Below are positions 11,580-22,890 of a stretch of DNA of 64,000 bases, one piece after another. The position numbers and the translations under genes are program-made. The notes beneath the pieces were generated by a model. It did no database searches, was not told the DNA's origin, and worked only from the letters and a program-made list of their open reading frames with translations. The stretch's first letter is position 1, and the number at the start of each line of letters is the position of its first letter. This DNA is from Marsupella aquatica (taxonomy: Eukaryota > Marchantiophyta): contig OZ316897.1 of assembly GCA_973895155.1 (NCBI GenBank), positions 2,914,001 to 2,978,000 of the forward strand, written 5' to 3'.

Positions 11580-12659
11580 GTGCAGCTTATCAATAACTCC
11601 ATCATGGAGTCCCTGCATCTGCAGAAGAAGTATTTTTTCCTTTCAGTTTCTTCCATCCTTTTTTACGTCCTTGGTTTCTTCCAACGAGTTTTTCCCTTCT
11701 TCTTCTTCTCTGCTTTCAGTTATGGTATTTCTAAAATTGCAGTCGTAGCGAACCTACCCAATTTTCACGAGTCGCAGCAGCAGCAACCAAGGAAAGAGGA
11801 AAACCCAGCACCTCTGAGCTACAATGGTACATTGAAAGAAATGGTGCGGCAGTACGACGGAGCTCTTGCTGCTACAGACATTCCAGAATGCTTTGTGCTT
11901 CCACCACACCTGCAGCCAGGACTTTCTGCGAAGGGCGATCCCAAAGCTGCGAATCTTCCTCTAATTGACATGACTGGTGTCTGTGACAACCCGGAGCGAA
12001 GAAAGCAAGTTGCTGAGTCCATCGCCGAAGCTTGTAGAACTTGGGGCTTCTTCCAGGTCGTTGGCCATGGCGTGCCAAGCCCGAGCTCTACAGGGACACG
12101 GCGACGGAGTACAGTCCTTGCAACGAAGAATTTGGCAACCACTATTTTCGAGCTGATAGCCGAGGGGTTGAATCTGAAGGGCCAGCAATTTTATGATGTC
12201 CTCGGAGGGGCGGATCAGATGGAGTACCATTTGATGCTCGGCTTTTACCCGCAATGTCTACAGCCTGAGAAGGCGCTGGGACTCATTGGCCACACCGACC
12301 CCAACCTCATAACTCTCCTCGTCCAGGACGAGCCTGGGCTGGAAGTTTTGAAAGATGGCCTGTGGATTCCTGTGGAACCCGCCAGGAATGGATTCGTCAT
12401 CAATATCGGCGATTCATTACAGATTATGAGCAACGACATGTACAAGAGCAATGAGCATCGAGTTCTAGCAAGCAAAAGGCGGGACAGGATGTCTGCCATG
12501 ATACTTGTTACGCCTAAGGCTGAAGTCAATTTGAGTGTGGTTCGCGAACTCGTGCCTAGCAACGCAACTGCTGTTTACAATGATATACCGTGGGGTAGCT
12601 ATCTTAACTTTGCGAGACAGGGGCTCGACACTAAATTGACCAAACTTGCTTTGAAGTAA
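11580..12659 (+). pseudogene. 2-oxoglutarate/Fe(II) dioxygenase-like gene with internal deletion
   Basis: The 359-residue frame has a DIOX_N-like region (LPLIDMTGV, then AEACRTWGFFQVVGHGVP ending at residue 166). It also has a full 2OG-FeII_Oxy core: iron ligands H238-T-D240 and H293, and the 2-oxoglutarate-binding R303-M-S305. Between GHGVP and the helix LATTIFELIAEGL only about 19 residues remain where the family has roughly 85-90. The 12075-12125 segment makes more family-like sequence (KPELYRDTATEYS) in another frame, so a deletion and a frameshift are likely. Residues 1-60 are hydrophobic and Phe-rich, and a pyrimidine tract ending in ctttcag near 11720 suggests that part is an intron, with the real start unclear. 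The iron site looks intact, so a working gene with mis-modelled structure is not excluded. Substrate unknown. Confidence 0.75.
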
Positions 12660-12686
12660 ATAGTGACATGCAACGATGAACATCAA

Positions 12687-12763
12687 TAACTATAATACAA
12701 GGTTGCGCCTTTTTATGCAGTGGTCAACTATAATACAAGGTTGCGCCTTTTTATGCAGTGGTG
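12687..12763 (+). repeat. Two 38-bp tandem copies in 3' flank
   Basis: The unit beginning aactataatacaaggttg is repeated twice in a row just past the dioxygenase stop codon. It is probably transcribed as part of the 3' UTR. Confidence 0.7.
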
Positions 12764-13479
12764 GTCTTTCAAATTTGGAGTAGCTTTTGGGGTGAAAAAA
12801 ACAGAAACTGCAAAAAGTGGAAGCAATAAAGAACAAATGAATTATATTTAGTGTGAATGAAAAGTGAATGCAAGTGTCCCCAAAACGACAAAGTCTTCTC
12901 TTTAACATCCATGTATACAAATTATATGCTCTTCCCTCTACTATCCACGTTTACCATGTCCCTCCCTCTACCATCCATGCTACCTCTTAACTCCTTCTAC
13001 CATCTATGCAATACCATGCTCCTCCCTCTACCATCCATGCATAGGGGCTACATAATGATAGACATTAGTTTAATTGCAAATATCACATAGTCAATCAAGT
13101 AGGGCATAATCTAATCAATGAGAGAAAAAGAGACCAAAAAGTAATAAAACAGAGGGAACCAAAGGGGGGGTGGGGGTTGGTTGGTTGGTTGAAAGGGAAA
13201 AAATGACAAAAGCAAAGAGAAAAATCATTGTCACTGTGTTGTACTTTGGTGGTTGATGTGGCCTCTCTTTTGAGTCATGATATCTTTTACTCAACAACAT
13301 CTTTTATGCATTGAGATCTTTTTAACAAACAAAATCTTTTACTCAAGCTATCTTTAGCAACATGGTAATTTTTCTCAACTACATCATTAGCACAACCTCA
13401 TGTGTTATGCATTCACATCTTTCCACAAACAATAGCGTTTAGTAAATAAAATGCAAGGGCATTTTGGGTACAAAACAAA
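12764..13479. other. Low-complexity spacer
   Basis: It holds several imperfect copies of a ctccctctaccatccatgc unit (12930-13040) and a G-rich run followed by ggtt repeats near 13165-13190. No gene is seen. Confidence 0.5.
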
Positions 13480-14093
13480 ACAAAGAAAAAGACTTGCTCC
13501 TTCTCTCCTTGACTTTTTACTTCATAACATCTTTCCCATAACGACAACTTGGGTGAAACGACACCTTTTTTCTTATAACATCTTTTACTTCACGATATCT
13601 TTGGCAAAATGACACCTTTTTCTTATCACCATCTTTCACATAATGGCATCTTTGGCAAAATTACTTCTTTTTACTTAACAACATCTTTTTATTTCATGAC
13701 ATCTTTCACATAACAACATCTTGAGCAACACAACATCTTTTGTGCAATGCACGGGTATTTTCCCTCAACAATGTCTTGGCCGACACGACATCTTTTCTCT
13801 CAATGACGTCTTTGCCAACACGACATCTTTTTCTCAATGACATCTTGGCCAACATGACAATTTTTTTCTCAAACAACTTCTTGGCCGACACCACACATTG
13901 TTTCTCAACGACCTCTTGGCCGACACGACACCTTTTTTCCTCAACGACCTCTTGGTTGTCACGACATCTTTTCTCTCCACGACCTCTTGGCCGATATGAC
14001 ATATTTTCTCTCAATGACCTCTGAAATGACATTTTTTTAACGACATTTTGGCCGACTTGACTTCTTTTGTGCAACGCACGGGTATTGAGCTAG
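13480..14093 (+). mobile_element. Helitron-like 3' end with minisatellite body, locus 1
   Basis: The body consists of many degenerate units of 30-40 bp around cgacctcttggccgacacga and gacatctttt. It ends gtgcaacgcacgggtattgagCTAG followed by T. A CTAG end next to T, a short GTGC/GCAC stem and the GCACGGG word match known plant Helitron 3' ends. The 5' end (TC) was not located. Frames read through it (13706-14074) are repeats, not genes. Confidence 0.5.
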
Positions 14094-15658
14094 TCTACAT
14101 AAAAGAGGGTGTCGAGGTTGTCTGAGACGCAATCCTAGCCATTCAAGGGCGTGCCATTCGAAGGCCAAAGTCTACTTACATGAACTTTGGGGACAGAATA
14201 GCCAGCCGTTAGTGACCGTACAGTACTCATGCGCTAGTGGGTCCCATTTTCTCTAATGTGTCCATCCCGTTTTATCAAAATCTCAAACTACCTTTTCACC
14301 TTTGTTTAAAGCTCGAATGCACAGATTGATCCATTTCAGTGATCTTGCATTGATTTTATTCAAACTTGCCACTGAGCTTGACGTATTTTGGATAAGGTTT
14401 CTATGTTTGCCCTGGGTTTGCAATTATTTTACCCTAACGTACCCATCATTCATGCTGGGTTTGCAATTATGTTATTCTGACCCATCATGCAGGAACAAGT
14501 ATAGGGTTTTGGAGTTTAGAGTAAGGCCTATAAATTTTTGGGGAAGAACTTTAGAAGCCTTTTAATGAAATTTTGAGTACTTCCACTAAACACATGGCTC
14601 CTAAAACTAATTACAAGCTACTCCTAGAAATTATAAAGTATACATACCATGATCTACATAACTCACTCTAATAATTTCATGGTGTCTAGGTTTCAAAAGT
14701 GAAGAGTCTATACCTTGACTCTAGGGCTCCACGTACCAGAATCTGTGGTTTCAAAAGTGAAGAGTCAAGACCTTGACTCTAGGGCTCCACATCAGCATTT
14801 TTAGTGGCAAAAATTAGCTAGATTCCACCTCCCCCAAAATCCTTAGCCACTTTTGGCTAAAATTAGCTACTATTTTGCTGGCTCATTAGATAGTGTTTCA
14901 CCTAATCCCAGGTGCCATTAACCAGAATCTAGCGGTCGGCCTTAAATCTAGGGAGATCTGATGGTCAGGAAAATAATTGAATAGTGAATCTTCTGAGCAT
15001 CTTCTCCCTCACACACTTTACATTGGCCACTCTGGCTAAAAAGTGAAATCCTTAAAAAATACGCTGCTCCACGTACCAGAATCTGTGTAGATGGAAAAAA
15101 GATGAACATCATTATGTATCTCTAAATAATGATTAAGTTTTATTATTATTCAATGAATATGCCTTCAGGCTAGTGAATATGTTTTATAATATATATATAT
15201 AATTTTAGAGTTTAGGGCTTTAATGCTTTCTGCTTCAAAAACATTCACTGTAGCTAAAATAACGAGCAAGACTGGATGTTCGGTTGGGTGGAAGTGGCTT
15301 ATTCCTTGTTGGGGGACATGTCCGTTGTCCCTGTATTTGTCTTTTGTTCCTCTTACAATAAAGATTCAATTCACATCGTCTGCTTACATATCGCCAATAT
15401 TAGAGATATTTGTAAAGTGACAAATATTGGGGCTACTCGCCTAGGGTTGAAGTTAACTAAGGATGAGCCGGTAGAAGTGGAACTCCGGTTAAGCGTTTCC
15501 ATTACAAAGCAAACAAAAACAGGATGATAAGTTTTTCTTGAGGGAAACGCTCAAAAAAACTTTCCCGTCCCGAATTGATTTTCGACAAGCTGGGCAGTCG
15601 AAAGGCAAAATGTGCGGGCAGACATTGAACGTAGCTCAGTCACTTGCACTCACTGGCC
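14094..15658. other. Spacer with small duplications
   Basis: A segment containing aaaagtgaagagtc, cttgactctagggctccac is repeated in tandem at about 14690-14790, and part of it recurs at 15066. A frame at 15276-15527 shows no recognised motif. The last 150 bases lead into the next gene. Confidence 0.4.
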
Positions 15659-17218
15659 ATGCAGTCAGTGGAAAACATGGCAGAGAAGCAGCTCCGATCG
15701 CGATCAATACCCCTTGGTGAATCAAGAATGGAGGGCGCGGAGAAGGGAGGATCTGGCGCTGTAGGAAAGAAGGATTTAGTTTCTGCTATTTGCTTGCGCA
15801 AGAAAGCCAGAGCAGTTCGACCTTCATGCTACTCGAGCCCAGCAATAGGGGCGAACACCCCTGTACTAGTCCTTCAAAAGATTGATGGCCGAGAAAGATT
15901 AAGGGAAGACCAGGCATTAGAGAAGCTCATAGAGAAGGGGTCTGCATCGCGGAAGGAAGACCATCGGAATGGTACAACTTCATTTCAGCTATTTGATTAT
16001 CATTCTATTCAGGGTGTACGTGCTCTACGCATTTCTTCTATTAATTTAAGTTATTTGATTCTCTAAGTGGTCACGCTATGCTCTGCGCATTTCTATCAAG
16101 AACCACTTCTAGGATTTGTTCATTTGATTGTTAATTATGCATCTAATAGAGATTGGTGTGCAGTGAGATCTTGTCGTGTCATTCTTGATTGGCTACTGTG
16201 TATGTTCAGTGGATTTTTGGAATGAGAAACTGAAGATTTTCGAGAAGCAATCAATCGAAGATAGGGATTCTGCAGCAGATTTCTCTCCAATAGCCCGACC
16301 AGAATCGTTGAAGGCAGGGGCTGGGAATATAATTTACGAGAGCCCTGAGCAGGTTATGTTGAGCTCTGACAGTAGTAGCAATAGTGGGAATACAAAGCAG
16401 TCTAGCTCGATGGATTCCAGTTCTGACTCCGATAGCTCTAGTAATGCTAATGTTGAGGAGGTGCAGCGTAAAGGCCACAAGAAGCGACATCACAAGCACC
16501 ATGATGATGGGAAGCAAAAGTCAAAGAAGAAAGTGAAGGGGAGACGAGTGGTGGATAATAATCACATAGGGACTCTAGTGCAAGCGTATTGGGACCATTT
16601 TCAGAAATTCAGCCAGGGCAGAAAGCAGAAAACAAAGCAGCTCGTTCCAAAGAAAGTATGGGGCCCAACGTTTATTTGGATTACAGGAAGGAGTTTCCTA
16701 ATTCACCATTTGAAGAGGAGACCCTAAAGGAGCACCTGAGAGACAGCGTTATAGATATGAAGTCTGGGGTGAATAATCCTGAGGGAGGCGTAGGAGCTAC
16801 ATTACAGGACACCACACTTATGAAAAAGCTCATGGAAACGCCATCATGGAAGGCTCGAAGTATTCTGAAAATCAGGGAAGATGCAATGCATGGTAACAGC
16901 CAAGTCACCAATCAAGAAGGATCAGGATCTGTTGCTCCACCTCGGCCCCTTGTAGCAACAGCCAGCAATGATCCAGCCCTGCCCAAGCCCCTCACCAAGA
17001 AGGACAGTCTCAAACATGCCGGCGAAAGTATTGTTGAGATGTTGACTGAGTTCAAGAGCATGAAGTCGGACAGACAACAGGTGGTCGATTCTAGATCAGT
17101 TGAATCAGAGGCCAGGAGCATTATGGCCAAAGTTGTGTTTTTGGAGAAGCAGAGGACATTGGATTTGATCACAGAAGCAGAGTTTAAACTAAAGTGCAAG
17201 GAAGCTTTCGGAATATAG
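15659..17218 (+). CDS. Charged, Ser/His/Lys-rich protein of unknown function
   Basis: I propose three exons: 15659-15971, 16210-16532 and 16613-17218, giving 413 residues. The first junction (phase 1, GGTACAAC donor and gttcag acceptor) joins EDHRN to DFWNEKLK smoothly. The second intron of 80 bp is chosen because it restores frame between two clearly coding halves; other sites are possible. The protein has a basic N-terminus, a Ser/Asp-rich stretch (SSSDSDSSS), then a His/Lys cluster (KKRHHKHH, KSKKKVKG) that looks like a nuclear signal. The C-terminal half has a predicted helical end, FLEKQRTLDLITEAEFKLK, resembling SHOCT-type endings. I recognise no family. It could be a lineage-specific gene or domesticated element. 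Confidence 0.6.
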
Positions 17219-19197
17219 AATCCACTTAGAGATGTATGGGCAGTAGGCAACATTTTGTTTCAGTTGAGACCCCATGCTGATGAAAATACTGCGTCAATCG
17301 TGTCGTGCGGCAAATATGCTCTAAGCAGATAGATGGTTTCAATGTACATGATTTTCATGAACAAGATTGTGTCCAAGATGTTATTTCCCGTTCGGATCCT
17401 TTGAACTGTTTATTTGGTGTAGCTTTCATGCACTATCGGTATATTAATGACTCAAGTTACAGCACTTCTAAAAGAGTTGTGTACTGGATCAAATTGAGAC
17501 ACAACTACCCCAACATTAAACAGCTAACACAATGATCGATTGAGTCTAAGCTTGTCAAGCGCCCGAAAACCAGTTGATTCAAAATTGCAGCCTCAGTAGC
17601 CTAGCAGATTCTTCAGTATCGGGCAGTTGCAACTTAGACTGCAACTCTGCTGAGGCTATAATTCTATCAATTTAAAATTGTAGCCTCAACAGATTCTTTG
17701 GTATCGGGCAGCTTTGACAAATTAGCTTGACATGCGAGTGCAATGGCTTCATCGTTCACAAGATTATAGTGCACATAAAGTGGTCGATTCATCAAATGTG
17801 GTTCACGAGGCTGAATTAAGTACGAATAGGTGTTGCCAGGGTTGTTGGCTCCTACAACAAAACACCCACGTACCCCCACCTTCGAGGTCATTGAGATCCC
17901 ATCTCACCACGTCTAGATCATCTGCATATGAATTCGAACTATCTCTGCCCAATACTTGAAAGACTCCTATGAGCATAAAATAACACAACGTAGAGCTCAA
18001 TAGCTGTATTAGAGCAAACAACAGCACATAGAGATGAAGGGAAAAAGTTGAGAAACCCTCTTTTTCATAATCAGGTTTGTCTGTGTCCGACCGACCCGAA
18101 ATTTCACTTTTGAAGAGAGACCTTTATTACTCTATCTGGAAAGCAGCATCCTATGATGTAAGTAGAGCACCACCACGCGGCATGCATGGAGCCCAACAAA
18201 CAGTCCCCAATGCTGTGGTTGTGGCAATAGCTAGCTTCCCTTAATTTTCCTTCACCCACTGCACTGTCCATGTCAGGGTCCAAACCCGTGTTGTTTGCAC
18301 AGTGTTTTCAGGACTTAGTGTACTGAGTTGACCACAACGCTTGTGGAGAACATGCCAACACGGTGATAGCTGGAAGATTATGAGAGAAATACAAAGGAAG
18401 AGACAAAAAATCACTACCCTCACAGGATTTGTTAGGGTACTGCTAATCTACAGGAGTTGTTACGAAATGTGTAACTGTTGACATCGAGAAATGCATATGT
18501 CTAGGTAGTCAAATGTCTATTTACCAAACAAATTTAGGGTCTAGAAAACTTACAGTAACTAGAATGACGAAACAATTTAGAGAGACGCATGCATAAAGTA
18601 GCAATAGCCTAAAATAACTGTTAGTTTATGTTGAAGATAATTTGAGTCTAGTTCATACTTTTCCCCTCAACTACCAATAGAATTGGCAAGCTCGTAACTT
18701 AGCCATCCAAAAAACCGGGCCGCACGGAAATAGAGGAGAAAGGTTCCAGATTGCATTGAGATGATAACGCTTTTCAAATATTCTTGTGGCATGTGAGTAT
18801 CCTGTCCAGGACTATATAGTGCGTTGTGCATGACTTCTAAAATATTCTTGTTGCAGCATGGTATCTCACGATGACAATTCATTTCATGCAATAAAATATG
18901 TTTCAAGAAAAAATGAAAAGTAAATAGTGTTCTAGGTTCCAAGTAGGCCCAAGATAGATGGAAAGTTTCAGAGTATGACAACACTGCACGAAAGCAACAA
19001 AGAACACACAACCCAATGCAGAAATTCACCAAGAGAAAAGGAAAGAGAAACATTTATTGAAAAGTAGAATTGGACAGGGATACCTTTACCAGGATCCACG
19101 TACTGTCACTTTATGCAGTTCGATCGACTGCCCCCAATTTTAAACTATTAACTCAAAAAGCACACTGAACTTTAACATTGTATGTCTCATCCTAAGA
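17219..19197. other. Spacer, no gene seen
   Basis: The 3' UTR of the preceding gene should lie at the start. Frames of up to 128 codons (18667-19053, minus) have no motif or codon pattern I can defend. Two short related segments near 17570-17610 and 17670-17715 (gcctca...cagattctt...gtatcgggcag) form a small direct repeat. Confidence 0.4.
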
Positions 19198-21070
19198 CTA
19201 CATTCGCATCAATAGTCTCCTGCCCACCCCCAATCTCCCCTGACTCGTGGCCCTGCAAATCTCCACATGCATGTCTCTCCTTCTCCTGTGGAGAAAATTG
19301 GTGAGAAGAGCAGCCGCCTTGAAAGTTATGTTGAACTTTGGCTTAACTAGGTCAAATCGTTTCATTAGCCTCCGCCACTTCTACTTCATCCCACCAATAC
19401 CCCACTCCACCTACACCCTGTATCCAGCATGCATTTTGTTGAAAACTTTCACCAGGCTTTGATCTAAACCCATAGCCCTGATTTCAACCTTGCTGAAACT
19501 TCTCATTATGAACTTCTCCATGCTGGTGTACCCCTGATCACCTAAGACAAATTCTGAGTACCCTGGCTGGTTGGCAAACAAATGTAGCCAATTTTGCTCC
19601 ACCCAAGAGTCCTTCAAAATAGTAACATCATGAAAACTCCCAGGATATCCTGGGTCTACGTCCCTGGGCCCCTAGCCTTTGTAAACTAAAGAGGTATACG
19701 TGCGTACACCCCCCTCCTTAGTACCCCTTATTATTTTTGGAAGCCTATAAAAATTTCTCTTGTTATTCTTAAAAACTTAATTTTGGAGAATAAATCTGCC
19801 CCTTTGAGATATTATAATTTCACATTTTACACCATTTATGAAAGCCTTGAAAAGTTATAAATTCATCATTTGCACACGGTTCTAAAACTGACGGGAGTGT
19901 TTTGGAAGGGTTTTGGGTACATACATTTTTGTGTTCGTGACCCTTTAACCCCAAACTTCAACTTTGGGGCATTTTTGAACCACACGGCAGGGTAGTCAGG
20001 GTTCAAAAGCTCCAAAGTCCTAAACTACTCTGAATCATAGATATTGCAAGCATAATTATATGTCATATACACATGTTCCAATAAAGGGTGGCCACAAGGA
20101 CCAATCCTATTGTGACGCGTGTCACATCCATATTACATCACCTCTTGAAGCATATTAACTTGGGCAACATTTATATAAGCCTATATTAGTTAGAAAGGGT
20201 TCTTTGAATAAAACCATCCCTTGATATTTCTAAGCCAATTATAAAAATTAATCTCAAATCAGATTTTTTGCACCCTTCATCCGTTCGCACGTCCAACCCA
20301 TTATTAATAATGCTGGGGGCCCAGGGGTCTACGTATATGAACAAACCATTATGGTCTACCAAGACTGTAGAATTCAAGCAATACATTTTTTTTCGACCTT
20401 GAAACCATTTGCTGTGGTTTGCATTCTCAAAAGGCCTCCGAATCTTGCAAAGAGTTCCATCCACAAAACCAATACACCCTAGCAAATTTGTAATGACCTG
20501 GCCTAGCTCTATTCTCTCCTCAACAGTAGGCCAGCGGATCTCATTCGCTATGGCTTCATTGACACAAGATGCAACATAAATTGCATCATCACACACAGAA
20601 GATTTTGCCCAATTCCAATGTGCAGCATCCAGGTAAATTGTGTTGTCATGTTTCATGTACAAAATGAAACTGAACAATCTTTGCTCAGGTGAAGCTTTGC
20701 AAGGCCTACCCTTAAGCTTATGGCCTTGGCCTGTCCATCTTGCATTTGACTCAATAGTCGGACAAACCAATGTACAGAGCTCATGAAATTCTTTGAGAGT
20801 GAAATTGCTTAAGTCCTTGAATAGTTGTGGCGTTGCTGCATACTTGGACAAGAGGTCGTCAATTGGCCTTGCAGGATTCACTGTCACCTGACTTTCAATC
20901 GAAAGCTCTATTGGTTGAAAACAATCGAGGAGTATCAAGTACGCCTGCATTGCCATTGTCATGAACATGAATAACTGCAAGTCGAACTCTTCAAGCTCAC
21001 CATCGGTTTCGTCGTCTATAGGTGGCAGACCCGTCTGGAATTCAGGAAATAAATTGGGGAATAAATCCAT
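19198..21070 (-). mobile_element. PIF/Harbinger transposase, broken
   Basis: Read on the minus strand, the frame starts MDLFPNLFPEF and carries a HARBI1/DDE_Tnp_4 nuclease. The first catalytic Asp lies in GFVDGTLCKIRRPF, and the frame then runs through YCLNSTVLVDHNGLFIYVD. After the inserted 665-bp element (19662-20326) it resumes with LKDSW, LGDQGYTSMEKF and VEWGIGGMK, which supplies the acidic third position. Two in-frame TAG codons flank VEWGIGGMK, so the gene is dead even without the insertion. Near the end it reads NFLHRRRRDMHVEICRA. The element's own terminal repeats and 3-bp target site were not found. Confidence 0.88.
19662..20326 (-). mobile_element. 665-bp non-autonomous DNA transposon, copy 2
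   Basis: It has the same length and sequence as 6722-7386, in opposite orientation, with about three base differences by eye (one internal, two next to one terminus). The 8-bp duplication GTCTACGT flanks it at 19654-19661 and 20327-20334. It splits the Harbinger transposase just after IYVD and gives that frame the same false C-terminal tail (KSDLRLIFIIGLEISRDGF) as the Copia frame. Confidence 0.93.
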
Positions 21071-22470
21071 GATCCTCCACCGTCTGTCTCCTAATCAGCG
21101 AGCAAGCTCTGGAGCAGATTGATGCAGAGGAAGGCAAGGCATGGATCATTAACGAGCTCCAAAGATCAAGAATTCAAGAAACGATCCCGAGCCAAAGAGA
21201 TTCACTCTTTCATATGTAACGGCAATTGATGTCGTATTCATGCTCAGTGGCCCTTCTGCGAGTTTCAAAGTTGATCACGAGACAACAAAAGTTACACATG
21301 ATAATTCAGTTGGAAAGAAAAGTCTAGACAACTCAGACAACAGCTAGCTGATACAACCCACATTGAATCAAACTACAAAGTCAAGAGAAAACTACACAAA
21401 ACCTATCAGTACTCATCACAGACCAGAAATATCTTCCAAATAATTACCTACTTCTCCGCCCGATCAGGACCACCGTCATCAGTCCACTGGGAAGCGCTAA
21501 ACGCACAATTTCATTGTCATCATCATGATCAGGACCATTGTCATCAGTCCCCTGGGAAGCGCACTATCTCACAAGAAATAGCAGCTTCTGTTACTGATCC
21601 AACATCCATAGCACACTAGCAAACGCGACTCCTGTTCAGTCAAGACCAATTGTGTTCTGCAAGTCTTGAACGCAAGACCGGTTGTGCTTTGCAAGTCTTT
21701 AACGGCAGACCGTGGCCCTAACTCGTCTGCTTTTGGTGTTAACTCAAGCTCCTAAAGAAATTGTAATTAGTTTCCAATTATCAGAACATTTCGATGACTC
21801 ATACCCGGTTACCACAATTTGTCGGTAAAACTTGGGTTGCACTTTACAAATATCTTTATTGAATCGTCATTAAATTGATGCTATTAAACTACATCGTCTG
21901 CTTACAAAAATAGAACTGGCGGGAATCAATTCCAACCTAAAGATGTCTTTTGGTCACCTAGATTGGACAAAATCCATACCTCTCCATACTATCCCTTTTA
22001 TTTCTTTTCTTGCCCATACTTTTCTCCCACTCTGTCTTTTGTGTGTGACTCTTTTGTTCCTGTATTCCCAGTTGTTTTCTCCTGTTTTATAAATTTTGGT
22101 GAAAGTACTTCAATCCTTTAATTCCTTTTCTATGCTTTGCTTTCTCCTTTGTCTTTTTTGTCTGTTTTTCCCTCTTGTTCAAAACTAATTATTAATTAGT
22201 CACCTTTCTTGGTATTATTCATTGACCATTCCCAAACGATAGGTCAAAGAGCAATTTTTTTAGTATACATTTTCATCAATTTATTGCTTTGTGTGTGTGT
22301 GTGGGGGGGGGGGCATATTTTATAAAAACAAAGTGTGTAGATTAAAGTGTTTTTCATTGTTTAATGATGAAAATTTTGAGCTATATCAAAATTGGATGGA
22401 ATTCCATTCTAAACCATATATTCCCATATTGTGGCAGGGGGACCCTCTAAATTTTTTCTAAAATAGATTT
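21071..22470. other. Spacer, no gene seen
   Basis: Probably includes the 5' end of the Harbinger element. A short direct repeat (catcagtccmctgggaagcgc) occurs at about 21478 and 21553. A (TG)n-G11 tract lies near 22290-22312. No coding signal is seen. Confidence 0.4.
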
Positions 22471-22890
22471 TGTCCTTCCTTGGTTGGGCCACGCCATCAT
22501 TAAACACTTTTGTGCGACAACTTCTTCTCCACAACATCTTTTATCATGCAATAAGATCTGATGTGCGACACACGCATGCCAAACACAACTGGGAACACAA
22601 CCACCATGACTGTATGGCAAGGATGAGACATAATATGCATTCCTCAACAACTACCCGTTAGCTTACATTCTATTGCCTTGCCTTGACATATTTTCTCATT
22701 AAATTAATATATATTTCTCTCCTCAACATTTTTTTCTCACCTTGACATTTGTTCTTCATCTGAAAATATTTTCTCTCCTTCACAACATTTTCTTTTCTTG
22801 ACATCTTTTCCTCACCTCACCCCTCATTTTCACATTGAGATCTTATTCCCACCTTGACATCTTTTGTGCAACGCGCAGGCATGGGACTAG
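22471..22890 (+). mobile_element. Helitron-like 3' end with minisatellite body, locus 2
   Basis: It has the same style of body as 13480-14093 (repeated cttgacatcttttctcacc words). The end reads gtgcaacgcgcaggcatggga then CTAG at 22887-22890, followed by T. The 5' limit is approximate. Confidence 0.45.

Noticed and set aside
13706-14074. Frames of 94-122 codons on both strands
   Set aside because: Products of the degenerate minisatellite; both strands are open because of the repeat period.
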